A DNA stretch of 64,000 nucleotides from Paenibacillus koleovorans NBRC 103111. GTDB taxonomy: Bacteria > Bacillota > Bacilli > Paenibacillales > NBRC-103111. Below are positions 16,908-25,204 of this stretch, piece by piece (within the stretch, counting starts at the first letter, position 1; each line of letters begins with the position of its first letter). The DNA lies in the NCBI RefSeq assembly GCF_004000845.1, contig NZ_BIMA01000004.1, positions 1 to 64,000 of the forward strand. The letters are read 5' to 3'. The position numbers and the translations under genes are program-made. The notes under the pieces are model-generated. The model was given only the letters and a program-made list of their open reading frames with translations, was not told the origin of the DNA and searched no databases.

Positions 16908-17924
16908 TTAGTATTTCCCCTCTCTTTCTTGGAAATGGGTTGGTTTGTTCCATGTCTTGCCGTCGATCTCCACCCAATCGGCGATCCAGTCGAGCATCTG
17001 AATGATGCTTACGCGCGGGTAGCCGAATTGAGCATGCGCCTTGGAGCAGTTGCTCAGCAGGGCGGTGTCGGATTCTTGGCCCACGATGTTCGGTTGCACA
17101 CCGAAACGTTTGCCGAATTCCTGAGCGACCCAACGAAGCGACAGCGTCTCCGGACCGGACATGTTGAATACGGCAGGAGGCGTGCTGCAAATGTTCAGGC
17201 AGCGGATCGCCCACTCGTTGGCGTCGCCTTGCCATACGACGTTGGCGTGTCCCATCGAGACGTCGATCGGCAGCCCGCTTTTGACCGCTTTCGCCATTTC
17301 GAGCAGAACGCCGTAACGAAGGTCGATCGCGTAGTTCAAGCGGTAAATCGCCATCGGAATCCCATAGCGGTGCGAGAAGCTCTCGAATACGCGCTCGCGG
17401 CCCAGACAGGACATGCCGTACTCGCCGTTCGCTCCTGGAGGCGTTGTCTCTGTTGCGCCGCCGGCGAATACCGGAGTCAGCGGGTATACGTTGCCGGTCG
17501 AGAAGACGACGATGCGGGAATTGCGGTACTTCTCCGCTACTCGGCCCGGCAGGTAGGCGTTCATCGCCCATGTGAAATGCTCGTTGCCGGTCGTGCCGAA
17601 CTTGTTGCCGGCCATATAGATCACGTTCTTCACGTCAGGGAGCTGCTGCAGCTGGTTGTCGTTCAGCAGGTCCACCGCGATCGTCTCGACGCCGTCCGCT
17701 TCCAGCTCAGCCTTGAGCTCCTTGTCGGAAAACCGGGACGCCCCGTAAATTTTTTTGCTGACCCCGGCTTGCTTCAATGCGTTTTGCGCCAGACGGGCCA
17801 AGCTCGGTCCCATCTTGCCACCGATGCCGAGCAGCATAATGTCGCCGTCGATCTCGGCAATGTCACGGACAAGCGCCTCGGAGGGCTCCGCCAATTTCGC
17901 TTCCAGTTCTGCTACAGTTTTCAT
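16908..17924 (-). CDS. NAD(P)-dependent epimerase/dehydratase (extended SDR)
   Basis: A 338-residue nucleotide-binding sugar epimerase or dehydratase. The start MKTVAELE at 17924 has GGGAG six bases upstream; the longer frame has no ribosome site. The Rossmann loop appears as MLLGIGGKMGPSLARLA (about 30-46). In the usual SDR catalytic area, VVFSTGNVYPLTP (about 140) supplies the Ser and a Tyr, and a second candidate Tyr lies in NGEYGMSCLGRE (about 166-177). Lys of the YxxxK motif is not obvious, so catalysis may be modified. It is first in a two-gene operon with the aldolase at 15840 and has a clear promoter with an inverted-repeat operator upstream. Confidence 0.85.
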   Translation of the reverse strand: MKTVAELEAKLAEPSEALVRDIAEIDGDIMLLGIGGKMGPSLARLAQNALKQAGVSKKIYGASRFSDKELKAELEADGVETIAVDLLNDNQLQQLPDVKNVIYMAGNKFGTTGNEHFTWAMNAYLPGRVAEKYRNSRIVVFSTGNVYPLTPVFAGGATETTPPGANGEYGMSCLGRERVFESFSHRYGIPMAIYRLNYAIDLRYGVLLEMAKAVKSGLPIDVSMGHANVVWQGDANEWAIRCLNICSTPPAVFNMSGPETLSLRWVAQEFGKRFGVQPNIVGQESDTALLSNCSKAHAQFGYPRVSIIQMLDWIADWVEIDGKTWNKPTHFQEREGKY

Positions 17925-17969
17925 AAGTGCTCCCTTCAGAAACGTGAGATTTTCTTTGTTCCTGAATCT

Positions 17970-17999
17970 ATCATAAGCGATCCGGGAAATTAGAGACAA
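17970..17999 (-). promoter_or_regulatory. SigA-type promoter of the epimerase/aldolase operon
   Basis: On the minus strand TTGTCT (17994-17999) and TATGAT (17970-17975) are separated by 18 bases. The start codon is 45 bases downstream. The -35 box is part of one arm of the 12-base inverted repeat described at 17988-18053. Confidence 0.6.
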
Positions 18000-18053
18000 G
18001 TCTATAAAGGGACCATAAATAACGGGAAAAAAGTCTGTAATTTGTCTCTAATT
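17988..18053. promoter_or_regulatory. Perfect 12-bp inverted repeat at promoter, probable operator pair
   Basis: AATTAGAGACAA (17988-17999) and its exact complement TTGTCTCTAATT (18042-18053) are 42 bases apart. The right arm runs into CTCTAATTAGAG (18046-18057), a further palindrome over the stop codon of the serine hydrolase. The left arm covers the -35 box. Two regulator sites four helical turns apart would fit DNA looping. Confidence 0.55.
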
Positions 18054-19359
18054 AGAGCCGCGCGATGGAGCCTGCAACAGCGCTGTGAAGCCGCGCCCTG
18101 AGCGGGCCGACGGACTTTTCGCGGCCATAGTGGACGCGGTTCGTGAGTATGACGATAAAGAGTCCATAATTTGGGTCCACATACAAGCTAGTGCCCGTGA
18201 ACCCGGTATGCCCGTAGCTCTCCGGCGACAGCAAATCCCCCGACGCGTCGAACGGATCGCCCTGAAGCACCCATCCGAGCCCTCGATGCCCCGGCGTCAG
18301 CGCTCCGGTGTGGGAGCGGATCGCGGCGCGCACGGTGGCTGGCGCTAGGATGCGGGCGGGCTGGGCGGTGGAGACGGGCGACGAGGCGGCCGGGGCGGAT
18401 GGCGACACGGTCGGAGCTGGCGCTGGCGCGGCGACGGCCATTGCGGACGGCAAGGCGTTGGAGCCGAGGGCTTGGCCGGGCGGCGGGGCGGCTGACGACA
18501 CGATCGGAGCTGGCGCTGGCGCGGCGACAGCCAGCGCGGGCGGCAATGCGCCCTCGTGCAGCCACATCGCGGCGTAACGCGCGATGTCCGACGCCGTGGC
18601 GAATAGCCCGGCGTGCCCGCTCACGCCGCCCATCGCGGCGGCGTTCTCGTCGTGCACCGCGCCGTGGCGGAACGCCTGCGCGGCCGGGTCCCATTCGGTC
18701 GGAGCGACATTAGTCGCCGACAGCGGGTTGTAGCCGCTCGCGGCCATGCCGAGCGGCTCGAGCACGTGCCGCCGGGCGGCTTCCGCCAGCGGCAGCCCGT
18801 GCAAGCGCTCGGCGAGGCGGCCGAGCGCGATGTAGCCCAGGTCGCTGTAAACGACCTGGGTGCCCGGGGCGTGCGCCAGCGGCTGCGCGAGCGCTTGCGC
18901 CAGCACTTCCTCGCGCGGCCAGCCATGCGCGTGCAAGTTCACATACGGCTTCAGCCCCGCCGTATGCGTGAGCAGCTGCCGGACGGTCACGGCAGCTTTC
19001 CCTTCGGTCGCGTACTCGGGCAAATACGACGCGACCGCATCGTTCAACCCAAGCCGTCCTTGCTCGACGAGCTGCAGCACGAGCGGCAGCGTGACGACGA
19101 CCTTCGTCAGCGAGGCGCAGTCGTACACCGTCGTCTCCGGATGCACCGGAAGCGCCGGCTCTCCGCTCACTGCAGCACTTCCCGCCGCGTACGATACCAT
19201 CCAGCCTCCTCGCCCGCCTACGACCGCAGCCCCGCCTGGAATCGTCCCCTCCTCAATTGCGCGATCTATACACTGAAAGGCTTGCACCAGCTTTTGCGAA
19301 TCCAACCCGTTCTGCTCTGCGTGTTCCATTCCTAAGGTGATGCTCGGGATTATCGTCAA
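18052..19359 (-). CDS. Serine hydrolase of the beta-lactamase/class C PBP family
   Basis: A 435-residue penicillin-binding-like serine hydrolase. The start is taken as TTG at 19359 (MTIIPSITLGMEHAEQ..), seven bases after GGAGGAG; the internal ATG at 19329 has no proper site. Motifs: SxxK as ASLTK (about 75), YSD as VVYSDLGYIA (about 163), and the third-strand HTG as GHTGFTGTSLY (about 388). These give an acylatable Ser and general-base Tyr for an esterase, D-peptidase or amidase. A loop of about 70 residues (near 268-335) is an Ala/Pro/Ser-rich insert containing a duplicated AVAAPAPAP unit. No signal peptide is seen. Neighbours give no substrate clue. Confidence 0.85.
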   Translation of the reverse strand: MTIIPSITLGMEHAEQNGLDSQKLVQAFQCIDRAIEEGTIPGGAAVVGGRGGWMVSYAAGSAAVSGEPALPVHPETTVYDCASLTKVVVTLPLVLQLVEQGRLGLNDAVASYLPEYATEGKAAVTVRQLLTHTAGLKPYVNLHAHGWPREEVLAQALAQPLAHAPGTQVVYSDLGYIALGRLAERLHGLPLAEAARRHVLEPLGMAASGYNPLSATNVAPTEWDPAAQAFRHGAVHDENAAAMGGVSGHAGLFATASDIARYAAMWLHEGALPPALAVAAPAPAPIVSSAAPPPGQALGSNALPSAMAVAAPAPAPTVSPSAPAASSPVSTAQPARILAPATVRAAIRSHTGALTPGHRGLGWVLQGDPFDASGDLLSPESYGHTGFTGTSLYVDPNYGLFIVILTNRVHYGREKSVGPLRARLHSAVAGSIARL

Positions 19360-19708
19360 GGCTGCTCCTCCTTCCTGTTCCTTATCTATGTAAAGTAGTC
19401 TCAAAAACCACCCTAATCGTACCACACCTACTCGCTGTTCAAAAAATTGCGCTGCACCATCCCCTTCTTCCTGTAAGTTGTTCCACACGCCCCCACACAA
19501 GCACCTCCAAGAGCTAATGTTACTTTTCGATACCGGGGAGATGAGCAGGAGGAGGGGGAGACGAGTACGAGTAAGGTAAGAGCAGGGCCAGACTAGAACA
19601 AACAAATGCTCGGCGGGTGGAGCAGGAGGCAGCAGGTGATGTCAGGCAGCATCGGGCAGCAGGCGATGTCGAGCACAATTGGATCTCCTTGGTGGGTCGG
19701 ATGCAGTA
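19360..19708. other. Intergenic region with short direct repeats
   Basis: No supported gene. A purine-rich stretch lies near 19545-19600, and GGCAGCAGGTGATGTC (19628-19643) is repeated with one change at 19655-19670. Frames crossing the region lack ribosome sites and family resemblance. Confidence 0.45.
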
Positions 19709-19900
19709 AAAAAACGATCTGGGAAGATCACGCTGAAGGTCCTCTAGCGAAAGAGTTCAGTTGGCGCGTGGGGAGGACAGAAAGAGGGGTTCCGGCCGCT
19801 GTTGTAAGCACGGCCCTTGAATTGAAGGTTAGTCGTTGTTGGGCCACGCTTTCAAAGACGGACGCTTCGCTCCTCCACTCCCTCCTCCTGCACTTTTCGG
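19709..19900. repeat. Dispersed repeat family A, copy 1
   Basis: It begins with AAAAAAACGATCTGGGAAG, a hairpin whose minus-strand reading ends in a T run. Further landmarks are TTCAGTTGGCGCGTGG, GGAGGAC and, near its end, ACGCTTCGCTCCTCCACTCC. Copy 2 (20427-20570) and copy 3 (63066-63260) carry the same landmarks in the same order. Confidence 0.6.
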
Positions 19901-20023
19901 TACTGTTTTTTTCATGGTGTTACTTTTACTTCAGGATGGGCCGCCTTCCTAGCGAACGCAGAGGATCTTATTTCGCTCAAACAAGGCCCCAACTTTACCC
20001 ATTCGGACACAGGGGACCTTTGT

Positions 20024-20160
20024 ATGCAGTCCGAAAAAGTCGGACTGCAGGGCCGCTCGTAGTCAGGATCTGCTCCCCAGTCCGATTTTGCCGAATTGGA
20101 GCGGGGTGTTCTGCAAGAGGTGCGTAAAAATGCCACTGCAAGTGGGTGAATTCGGACTGG
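20024..20160 (+). repeat. Dispersed repeat family B, copy 3
   Basis: It begins with the best-preserved family hairpin, TGCAGTCCGA-AAAAG-TCGGACTGCA (20025-20049, 10-bp perfect stem). The core landmarks CCGCTCGTAGTC, GCCGAATTGGAGCGG and AGGTGCGT follow, and it ends in TTCGGACT. It aligns with copy 1 at 7191. Confidence 0.68.
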
Positions 20161-20249
20161 AGCTCTAATCACGCTGTGAGGGTACTGCGTAGTCAGGAAA
20201 AATCGGACTACATCGGCATGGAGATAGCTCGGCTCGGCTCCTTAAAGGA

Positions 20250-20378
20250 AGTTACCGGCTGGAATCGGTGGTGTCTTGCTAGAACATGTGGGTTTGAGCG
20301 AAAGTATCTGTAGATGCAACCCAAACCAACCCATTGCCAAGTAACCTAGCCCTTGCTCTTTCACTCATCAGCCCGAAA
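20250..20378 (+). repeat. Dispersed repeat family C, copy 3
   Basis: Landmarks TTACCGGCTGGAATCGG, GTGTCTTGCT, GTAGATGCAACCCA and GCCAAGTAACC appear in the same order and spacing as in the copies at 7085 and 7690. No coding frame is shared among the three. Confidence 0.58.
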
Positions 20379-20426
20379 CCCTCATGAATAAGAGGGAACC
20401 TTCGGTTCGCCCCAAAACTTAAATAA

Positions 20427-20570
20427 TGTTAAAAAAAACGATCTGGGAAGATCACCCTGAAGGTCGTTGGTCGTGGCATTCCGTTAGCGTGTATGGAGGA
20501 CTGCAAGAGTGGCAGCGGCGGGGCCGTGATTTCAAAGGCGACCGCGTCGCTAGCCTGTCGATTACTTGTT
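20427..20570. repeat. Dispersed repeat family A, copy 2
   Basis: It starts AAAAAAAACGATCTGGGAAG with the arms ACGATCT and AGGTCGT forming a stem. Landmarks shared with copies 1 and 3 are TTCCGTTAGCG, GGAGGAC and GATTTCAAAGGCGACCGC. Its first 35 bases are almost identical to copy 1, about 720 bp away. Confidence 0.6.
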
Positions 20571-20636
20571 AAAGAAGAGTTGAAAGCCGCCCTTCCATAC
20601 TTTAGTTTTGTAAAGGTTTAACTTTCTGATCTGCCT

Positions 20637-20683
20637 AAAAAGGACATCAACGGGGCATCCAAGCCCGTATGACGTCCTTTTTT
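20637..20683. terminator. Terminator downstream of the NlpC/P60 gene
   Basis: AAAAAGGAC (20637-20645) pairs with GTCCTTTTTT (20674-20683), with an inner ACGGG/CCCGT stem. The symmetry makes it active on both strands. It lies about 20 bases past the stop of the minus-strand gene. Confidence 0.8.
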
Positions 20684-20701
20684 GCATGATCTACTGCAAT
20701 C

Positions 20702-21160
20702 TTATCGTACACGGCGGGCGGTCACATAACGATCGTCCCAGTACCCGGAGTTCAGCGTGCTCGTGCCGACACGATTGGTCGGGGAGCTGTGAATGAACCG
20801 GCCGTTGCCCATGTAAATGCCGACGTGATTGATTTTGCCGTCGCGGTTCGTATCGAAGAACACGAGATCGCCTTTCACCAAATTGCGCTTGGCTACAAAG
20901 GAGCCCCGCTTGGCTTGCTCGCGGCTTGTCCGAGGCAAGTAAACACCTTCACGCATGAAGACGAGTTTGGTGAACGAGGAGCAATCGGAATATTTGTAGT
21001 TGGAATTCCACGGCTCGGAACCAAATTTATATTTGAAATCGCCCAAGTAATTATCGGCTCGATTGGCAATTTCGGTCCCGGTAGCTGCGAACGTCAACGT
21101 TCCTAACAGCAGAGATCCGGCCAAAAGCGAAGTCGTGGTACTGACAAGCTTCTTCAACAT
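20702..21160 (-). CDS. Secreted NlpC/P60 peptidoglycan endopeptidase
   Basis: A 152-residue exported cysteine peptidase. A signal peptide (MLKKLVSTTTSLLAGSLLLG..TFA, cleavage near residue 26) is followed directly by one NlpC/P60 domain. The catalytic Cys is in YSDCSSFTKLVF (about 60), the His in KINHVGIYMG (about 112) and a polar partner in FIHSSPT (about 124). The family cleaves D-Glu-mesodiaminopimelate bonds in stem peptides. There is no SH3 or LysM cell-wall-binding domain, so this is a minimal hydrolase. GGAG lies nine bases upstream of the ATG, and it is a single-gene unit with its own terminator. Confidence 0.93.
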   Translation of the reverse strand: MLKKLVSTTTSLLAGSLLLGTLTFAATGTEIANRADNYLGDFKYKFGSEPWNSNYKYSDCSSFTKLVFMREGVYLPRTSREQAKRGSFVAKRNLVKGDLVFFDTNRDGKINHVGIYMGNGRFIHSSPTNRVGTSTLNSGYWDDRYVTARRVR

Positions 21161-21432
21161 CGGTGTTCACTCCTAATCTGTTATAGCACGATGTGCCTGT
21201 AGTGCGATATTTTCGCCCAGAACAGATCGTAACACAGATGGAGGATGAGCTGAACCGGACAGCATTTACCAAATGAGACCGCATACAAAACGCCATAATT
21301 GACGAACACTATGGGAACACTACATAAATCGAATCTTAAGGCAACCTTAAGTACCTTAAAATTCCCACCATTTACTTGCGGATCAAGAAGCAATTTCTGT
21401 AAAATGAATGCCCGCCCTATCACTTCAGCCAC

Positions 21433-21485
21433 AAAAAAACGTTGGAGAATCCACCAGCCTTGTAAAGCAGATGGTCTCCAACGTC
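21433..21485 (-). terminator. Intrinsic terminator of the nine-gene operon
   Basis: On the minus strand ACGTTGGAGA pairs with TCTCCAACGT around a 24-base loop that can itself pair partly, and it is followed by seven T. It begins five bases past the stop of the M42 peptidase gene. Confidence 0.9.
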
Positions 21486-21489
21486 TTAT

Positions 21490-22557
21490 TCATGCCTGCA
21501 ATTCCTCGTACAACGGGTTCAAGTTCTCCTGCCCCGTCAAATGCACGAGCATGTCGGCGAGCAGCTCAATCTCCTGCTCGATGTCCGCGAGGCTCGCCGT
21601 CTCGACCGGCGAGTGCATGTAGCGCAGCGGCAGCGAGACAAGGCCGATCGGCACCCCGGCACCGGTCAAGCGGATCTTGTCCGCGTCGGTGCCGGTGTTG
21701 CGGGGCGTCAGCTCGTATTGCAGCGGAATGCCCTTGCGTTCGGCGGCGAGCTCGAGCAGCCGGTTGATTTTGCGGTTGATCGGCGCACCCTTGGCGAGCA
21801 CCGGGCCGCCGTCCAGGGCGACGACCTCGTGTTTGGTCGAGGCGCCGGGGTAGTCGGTCGCGAACGTCACGTCGATCGCGATCGCCATCGTCGGAGACAG
21901 CCCCGCAGCGGCGAAGTAGGCGCCGCCCATGTTCGTCTCCTCGTTCACGGTGCTCGCGGCGTACACGCCGACCGAAGCTCCGCGCTCGGCGACGCGGCGC
22001 AGCGTCTCGGCGACGATGAAGGCGCCGGTGCGGTTGTCGAGGCCGCGTCCGCTCAGCCGGTCGCCGAGCAGCAGCTCCGGCTCGCGCTTGTAGACCGCCG
22101 AGTCGCCGACCCGCACGAGTCCGGCCAAGTCCGCCTTGCTCCTGGCGCCGCAATCGATGCACAGGTCGGCAAACTCGAAGCCGTCCTTCAGGCCGCCGTG
22201 ATGCTGCGCATTGGCGCCGATGACGCCGGTGACGCGCCCCCCGTAGCCGTAGATGTCCACCTTCATGCCGACCGCCAGCTTCTGGCTGATGCCGCCGAGC
22301 GCATCGAAATGGACAAAGCCGCGATCGTCGATCTTGCTGACGATCAAACCGATCTCGTCGCAATGGCCGGCGAGCAGCACCTTGAACTTCGCATCCGGAT
22401 TGAGGATGCCGATGGCGTTGCCGGCGAGATCGGTGCGAATCTCATGCGCGAACGGCTTCACATAGTCGATCCATTTGGGCTGGATGCGCCATTCTTCGCC
22501 CGAGGGAGACGGTGTATTCAGCAATTCGAGCAAAAATTGCTTGGCTTGGTTGTCCAT
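21490..22557 (-). CDS. M42-family aminopeptidase
   Basis: A 355-residue dinuclear-zinc aminopeptidase of the glutamyl-aminopeptidase / FrvX / TET type. Expected metal ligands are visible: LLAGHCDEIG (about 63), SGRGLDNRTG (about 172), NEETNMGG (about 208), IDVTFATDYPG (about 231) and RYMHSPVE (about 315). GAGAGGA suits either the ATG at 22557 (13 bases, used here) or, less well, a TTG at 22569. It lies 105 bases after the RraA-like gene and is the last of the nine-gene series. Similar proteins are often misnamed endoglucanase; the residues here are those of a peptidase. Confidence 0.9.
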   Translation of the reverse strand: MDNQAKQFLLELLNTPSPSGEEWRIQPKWIDYVKPFAHEIRTDLAGNAIGILNPDAKFKVLLAGHCDEIGLIVSKIDDRGFVHFDALGGISQKLAVGMKVDIYGYGGRVTGVIGANAQHHGGLKDGFEFADLCIDCGARSKADLAGLVRVGDSAVYKREPELLLGDRLSGRGLDNRTGAFIVAETLRRVAERGASVGVYAASTVNEETNMGGAYFAAAGLSPTMAIAIDVTFATDYPGASTKHEVVALDGGPVLAKGAPINRKINRLLELAAERKGIPLQYELTPRNTGTDADKIRLTGAGVPIGLVSLPLRYMHSPVETASLADIEQEIELLADMLVHLTGQENLNPLYEELQA

Positions 22558-22662
22558 TCTTTTATCCAATTCCTCTCTATAACAGCGTTCTTCCCACCAT
22601 CATAGCGGTTTTGGGACTTCTTTTCCAATCGGCGCGTGGCGGCCCAAATAAATTTCTCCGTT

Positions 22663-23412
22663 CTACCATTCGCCCTTTGTTTTCAACTTCTCCTCCGCCG
22701 CTTGACCGAACGCCTTTGCCGCCTCGTCGAGCCGCTTCAGCACTTCGTCTGCGGACAAGCCAAAGGAGGAGCGGGCCGCTTCTATGAGCGTGTTGCACTC
22801 ATTGGTGTCCATGAACACGGAAGCCTCGAGCAGCTTAGGCGCGTCCTCGTCGGGAATAACGAGAAAGCCGTGTTTGTCGGCGTGGATAAGCTGCCCCGGA
22901 TTCACCTTGCACCCGAACACTTCCACCTCGCAGCCCCAACGCACCGGATGGACGAAAGCATGGCCAACACACAGCCGGCGGGCCAGCGCCTTGAAGCCGG
23001 CGTTCGTCATTTCATCCACATCGCGGATCGCCCCGTCCGTAATCGTCCCGACACAGCCAAGCGCCCGATGAATGTTGCTGTTGACCTCGCCCCAGAATGA
23101 GCCGTACGTCTCCGGCTTGTCCAGATCCTGCACGACGACGATCTTCGGTCCGGGAATGCTGGCAATATAGCGGCGATACTCGCTCGCGGCGTTCGGATTG
23201 CTTTTCGGATGCTCCGGATTGCTCGGTTCGATCTGCACCGTCACGGCGTAGCCGACCATAGGTCCCATCTGCGGCATGAAATCCTGCGTCTCTTCCCGGT
23301 TGAAATGCGTGCGGCGGTCATGCTTGGTGATCGCTTCCCAACCATTGTACATCGTCGGCGTATTCCAACGTTTCCATTTCAACAACTCGCTATACGGCAG
23401 CTTGTCCGTCAT
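22663..23412 (-). CDS. RraA-like / 4-hydroxy-4-methyl-2-oxoglutarate aldolase-family protein
   Basis: A 249-residue member of the RraA/HMG-aldolase fold. The family core is GSFWGEVNSNIHRALGCVG (about 103-121) followed by TDGAIRDVDEM (about 124-134), containing the conserved Gly-x-x-x and Arg-Asp pair that bind the metal-pyruvoyl end. Such proteins cleave 4-hydroxy-2-keto acids to pyruvate or act as oxaloacetate decarboxylases. Its ATG overlaps the stop of the cyclase gene (ATGA). The context favours a catabolic aldolase rather than the RNase E inhibitor. Confidence 0.88.
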   Translation of the reverse strand: MTDKLPYSELLKWKRWNTPTMYNGWEAITKHDRRTHFNREETQDFMPQMGPMVGYAVTVQIEPSNPEHPKSNPNAASEYRRYIASIPGPKIVVVQDLDKPETYGSFWGEVNSNIHRALGCVGTITDGAIRDVDEMTNAGFKALARRLCVGHAFVHPVRWGCEVEVFGCKVNPGQLIHADKHGFLVIPDEDAPKLLEASVFMDTNECNTLIEAARSSFGLSADEVLKRLDEAAKAFGQAAEEKLKTKGEW

Positions 23413-24113
23413 TCGTCAGCTCCTCCTCCTGAGTCCAATACCGCTAATTCCGCTACAACCGTACAAGGACCGCTATCGACCCCGCGAATGAGCAGAGGCA
23501 AGGCGACAACCCGGCGCAGCCGATCGGCGCTCAGCTCCCGCAAATCCAAATCTTCAATAATGAGCTTAAAGTGCTCGTGATATTCCCCCAACAAAAAACG
23601 GTGCGCCTGTACCCCCTCATCCGGATGCAACACAGAGGAGAGCGAGATCCAATCCATCCCGACCGCCTTCAGCTTTGGAAATTCGTCCATCAACACTTGG
23701 CACAGCCTGGAGCTGAAGCCGGGACCGCGCTCGGAATAAGCGGTCGGATCGCTATCACGCTTCACGGAGAACCCGCTGCGAATCAGCAGCAGGTCGGCTT
23801 CCTGGAGCTCGCTGCGGTACGCCAGCACTTCCTCGGCCAACACCAGCTCGCCCTCGCCTTTCGGGATGTCGAGCAGAAGCGGCCGATCGTAGAAAAAGCT
23901 CGATACGGGCAACTGCCACATTTGCAAACCGCGGTCTACAAAATGATTCGGCGCATCCATATGGGAGCCGTAATGATTGAATAGCTCCACCTTGAATTGA
24001 TTGGCCGTGTCTCCAGCCGCAATGGCGGAATACGGCGTGGCGCGCAGCTTGGGGTTCCCCGGCCAGCCCGGGGCATCTTCGGTCATCGGGTAAGACAGCA
24101 GCTTGCGGATCAT
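23409..24113 (-). CDS. Cyclase-family (kynurenine-formamidase-like) hydrolase
   Basis: A 234-residue metal-dependent hydrolase of PF04199. The signature HxGTHxDxPxH appears as NHYGSHMDAPNHF (about 46-58). GMDWISLSS (about 153-161) and HRFLLG near 171-176 also fit. Members hydrolyse formamides, lactones or cyclic amides. In this operon, opening of a lactone or amide formed by the oxidoreductases would fit, but the substrate is unknown. AGGAGG lies 12 bases upstream of the ATG. Its end overlaps the RraA-like start. Confidence 0.88.
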   Translation of the reverse strand: MIRKLLSYPMTEDAPGWPGNPKLRATPYSAIAAGDTANQFKVELFNHYGSHMDAPNHFVDRGLQMWQLPVSSFFYDRPLLLDIPKGEGELVLAEEVLAYRSELQEADLLLIRSGFSVKRDSDPTAYSERGPGFSSRLCQVLMDEFPKLKAVGMDWISLSSVLHPDEGVQAHRFLLGEYHEHFKLIIEDLDLRELSADRLRRVVALPLLIRGVDSGPCTVVAELAVLDSGGGADE

Positions 24114-24139
24114 GCGAAATCGTTTCCTCCTCGGCTCTC

Positions 24140-25204
24140 TTAAGCTTCACGTTGGGGCAGGATCACCATCTTGACGATGCTCTCATCCCTTGCCTCCATT
24201 ATAGCAAGCGCTTGCTTGTATCCGTCCATAGAAATTCGATGGCTAACCAGTTTGCCGAAGTCGATCGTCTTCGATTCGAACAGCTTCACGACTGCCGGCC
24301 AAACGCTAGGGCTGCCTAAACTCCCGAATAAATCCATGTCATAGCGGATAATCGTATCGATATCCATGCCCGCCTTCTGACCGCCGCAGCCGCCAAGCAA
24401 GCAGAGTCGTGAACCCGGGGCGCACAGCTCCAGCACGCGCTCGATGGCGCCGCGATTGCCGGAAGCTTCCACGACGGCGTCGAACGGCTCCCGCTCGGCA
24501 GAGGCAATCGAACCAGCCGCTGAAGCTCCGCCAGCCATGGTCGTCCCCACGTTCACCGTCTCGTCAGCCCCCAGCTGCCGCGCCAAATCAAGCCGAAGCG
24601 GACGGCTGTCGAACGCCACAACGCGGCGGACGCCGAACGCCTTCAGCATGCACACCGTCAGCAGACCGATTGGCCCGGCGCCTACGACCGCCACAGCTTC
24701 GCCCGGCTGTACCGCTAGCCGCAGGACGGCGCGGTAGGCGACAGCCGCCGGCTCGACGAGGCAAGCGACGTCGGGGGCTACCGAATGATCCACCCGATGC
24801 AGCATCGATACCGGGTAAGTCATGTATTCGGCCATCGCGCCGTCCTTGCCGAAGATGCCGTTCTCGGCCAAGTTCAAGCACAGGTTGTACCGGCCTTTCC
24901 TGCAAAACGAACAGTGGCCGCAAGCGATGCTAGTCTCGCCCACGACCTGGTCTCCCGCAACAAATTCCGTTACCCCCTCGCCCAATTGCACGATCGTCCC
25001 CGACCATTCGTGCCCTGGCACGACGGGGAACTGAGCTTTCGAGTGATGGCCGTTATACAGCTCCAAATCCGTCCCGCAAATCCCGACCGCGCCGACCCGG
25101 ATCAGCGCTTCGCGGGGGCCGGGTGTCGGGATCGGCATGCTCCTCACCTCGGCACGCTTTACGTCCTCCAAGACAACTGCGCGCATAATGGATGGTTCCC
25201 TCAT
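24140..25204 (-). CDS. Zinc-dependent alcohol/polyol dehydrogenase (MDR family)
   Basis: A 354-residue medium-chain dehydrogenase. The start at 25204 gives an ATGA overlap with the preceding gene and GGAGG nine bases upstream. Catalytic zinc ligands are in GICGTDLELYNGHH (about 42) and PGHEWSG (about 67). The four structural-zinc cysteines are in CGHCSFCRKGRYNLC (about 97-111). The NAD loop is VVGAGPIGLL (about 175). It resembles sorbitol and threonine dehydrogenases and probably oxidises a secondary hydroxyl of a sugar or sugar acid. Confidence 0.92.
   Translation of the reverse strand: MREPSIMRAVVLEDVKRAEVRSMPIPTPGPREALIRVGAVGICGTDLELYNGHHSKAQFPVVPGHEWSGTIVQLGEGVTEFVAGDQVVGETSIACGHCSFCRKGRYNLCLNLAENGIFGKDGAMAEYMTYPVSMLHRVDHSVAPDVACLVEPAAVAYRAVLRLAVQPGEAVAVVGAGPIGLLTVCMLKAFGVRRVVAFDSRPLRLDLARQLGADETVNVGTTMAGGASAAGSIASAEREPFDAVVEASGNRGAIERVLELCAPGSRLCLLGGCGGQKAGMDIDTIIRYDMDLFGSLGSPSVWPAVVKLFESKTIDFGKLVSHRISMDGYKQALAIMEARDESIVKMVILPQREA

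Noticed and set aside
7085-20570. Interpretation of the dispersed repeats as insertion sequences
   Set aside because: No transposase frame, no long terminal inverted repeats and no visible target duplications; a small non-autonomous element remains possible.
24203-24216. Perfect palindrome AGCAAGCGCTTGCT resembling a cre box
   Set aside because: It lies inside the 3' part of the dehydrogenase coding sequence, and the first base of the cre consensus is not met; an intragenic roadblock role cannot be judged from sequence.
24409-24933. A 174-codon plus-strand frame over the alcohol dehydrogenase
   Set aside because: It is antisense to a gene with full family motifs and has extreme Arg/Pro content.
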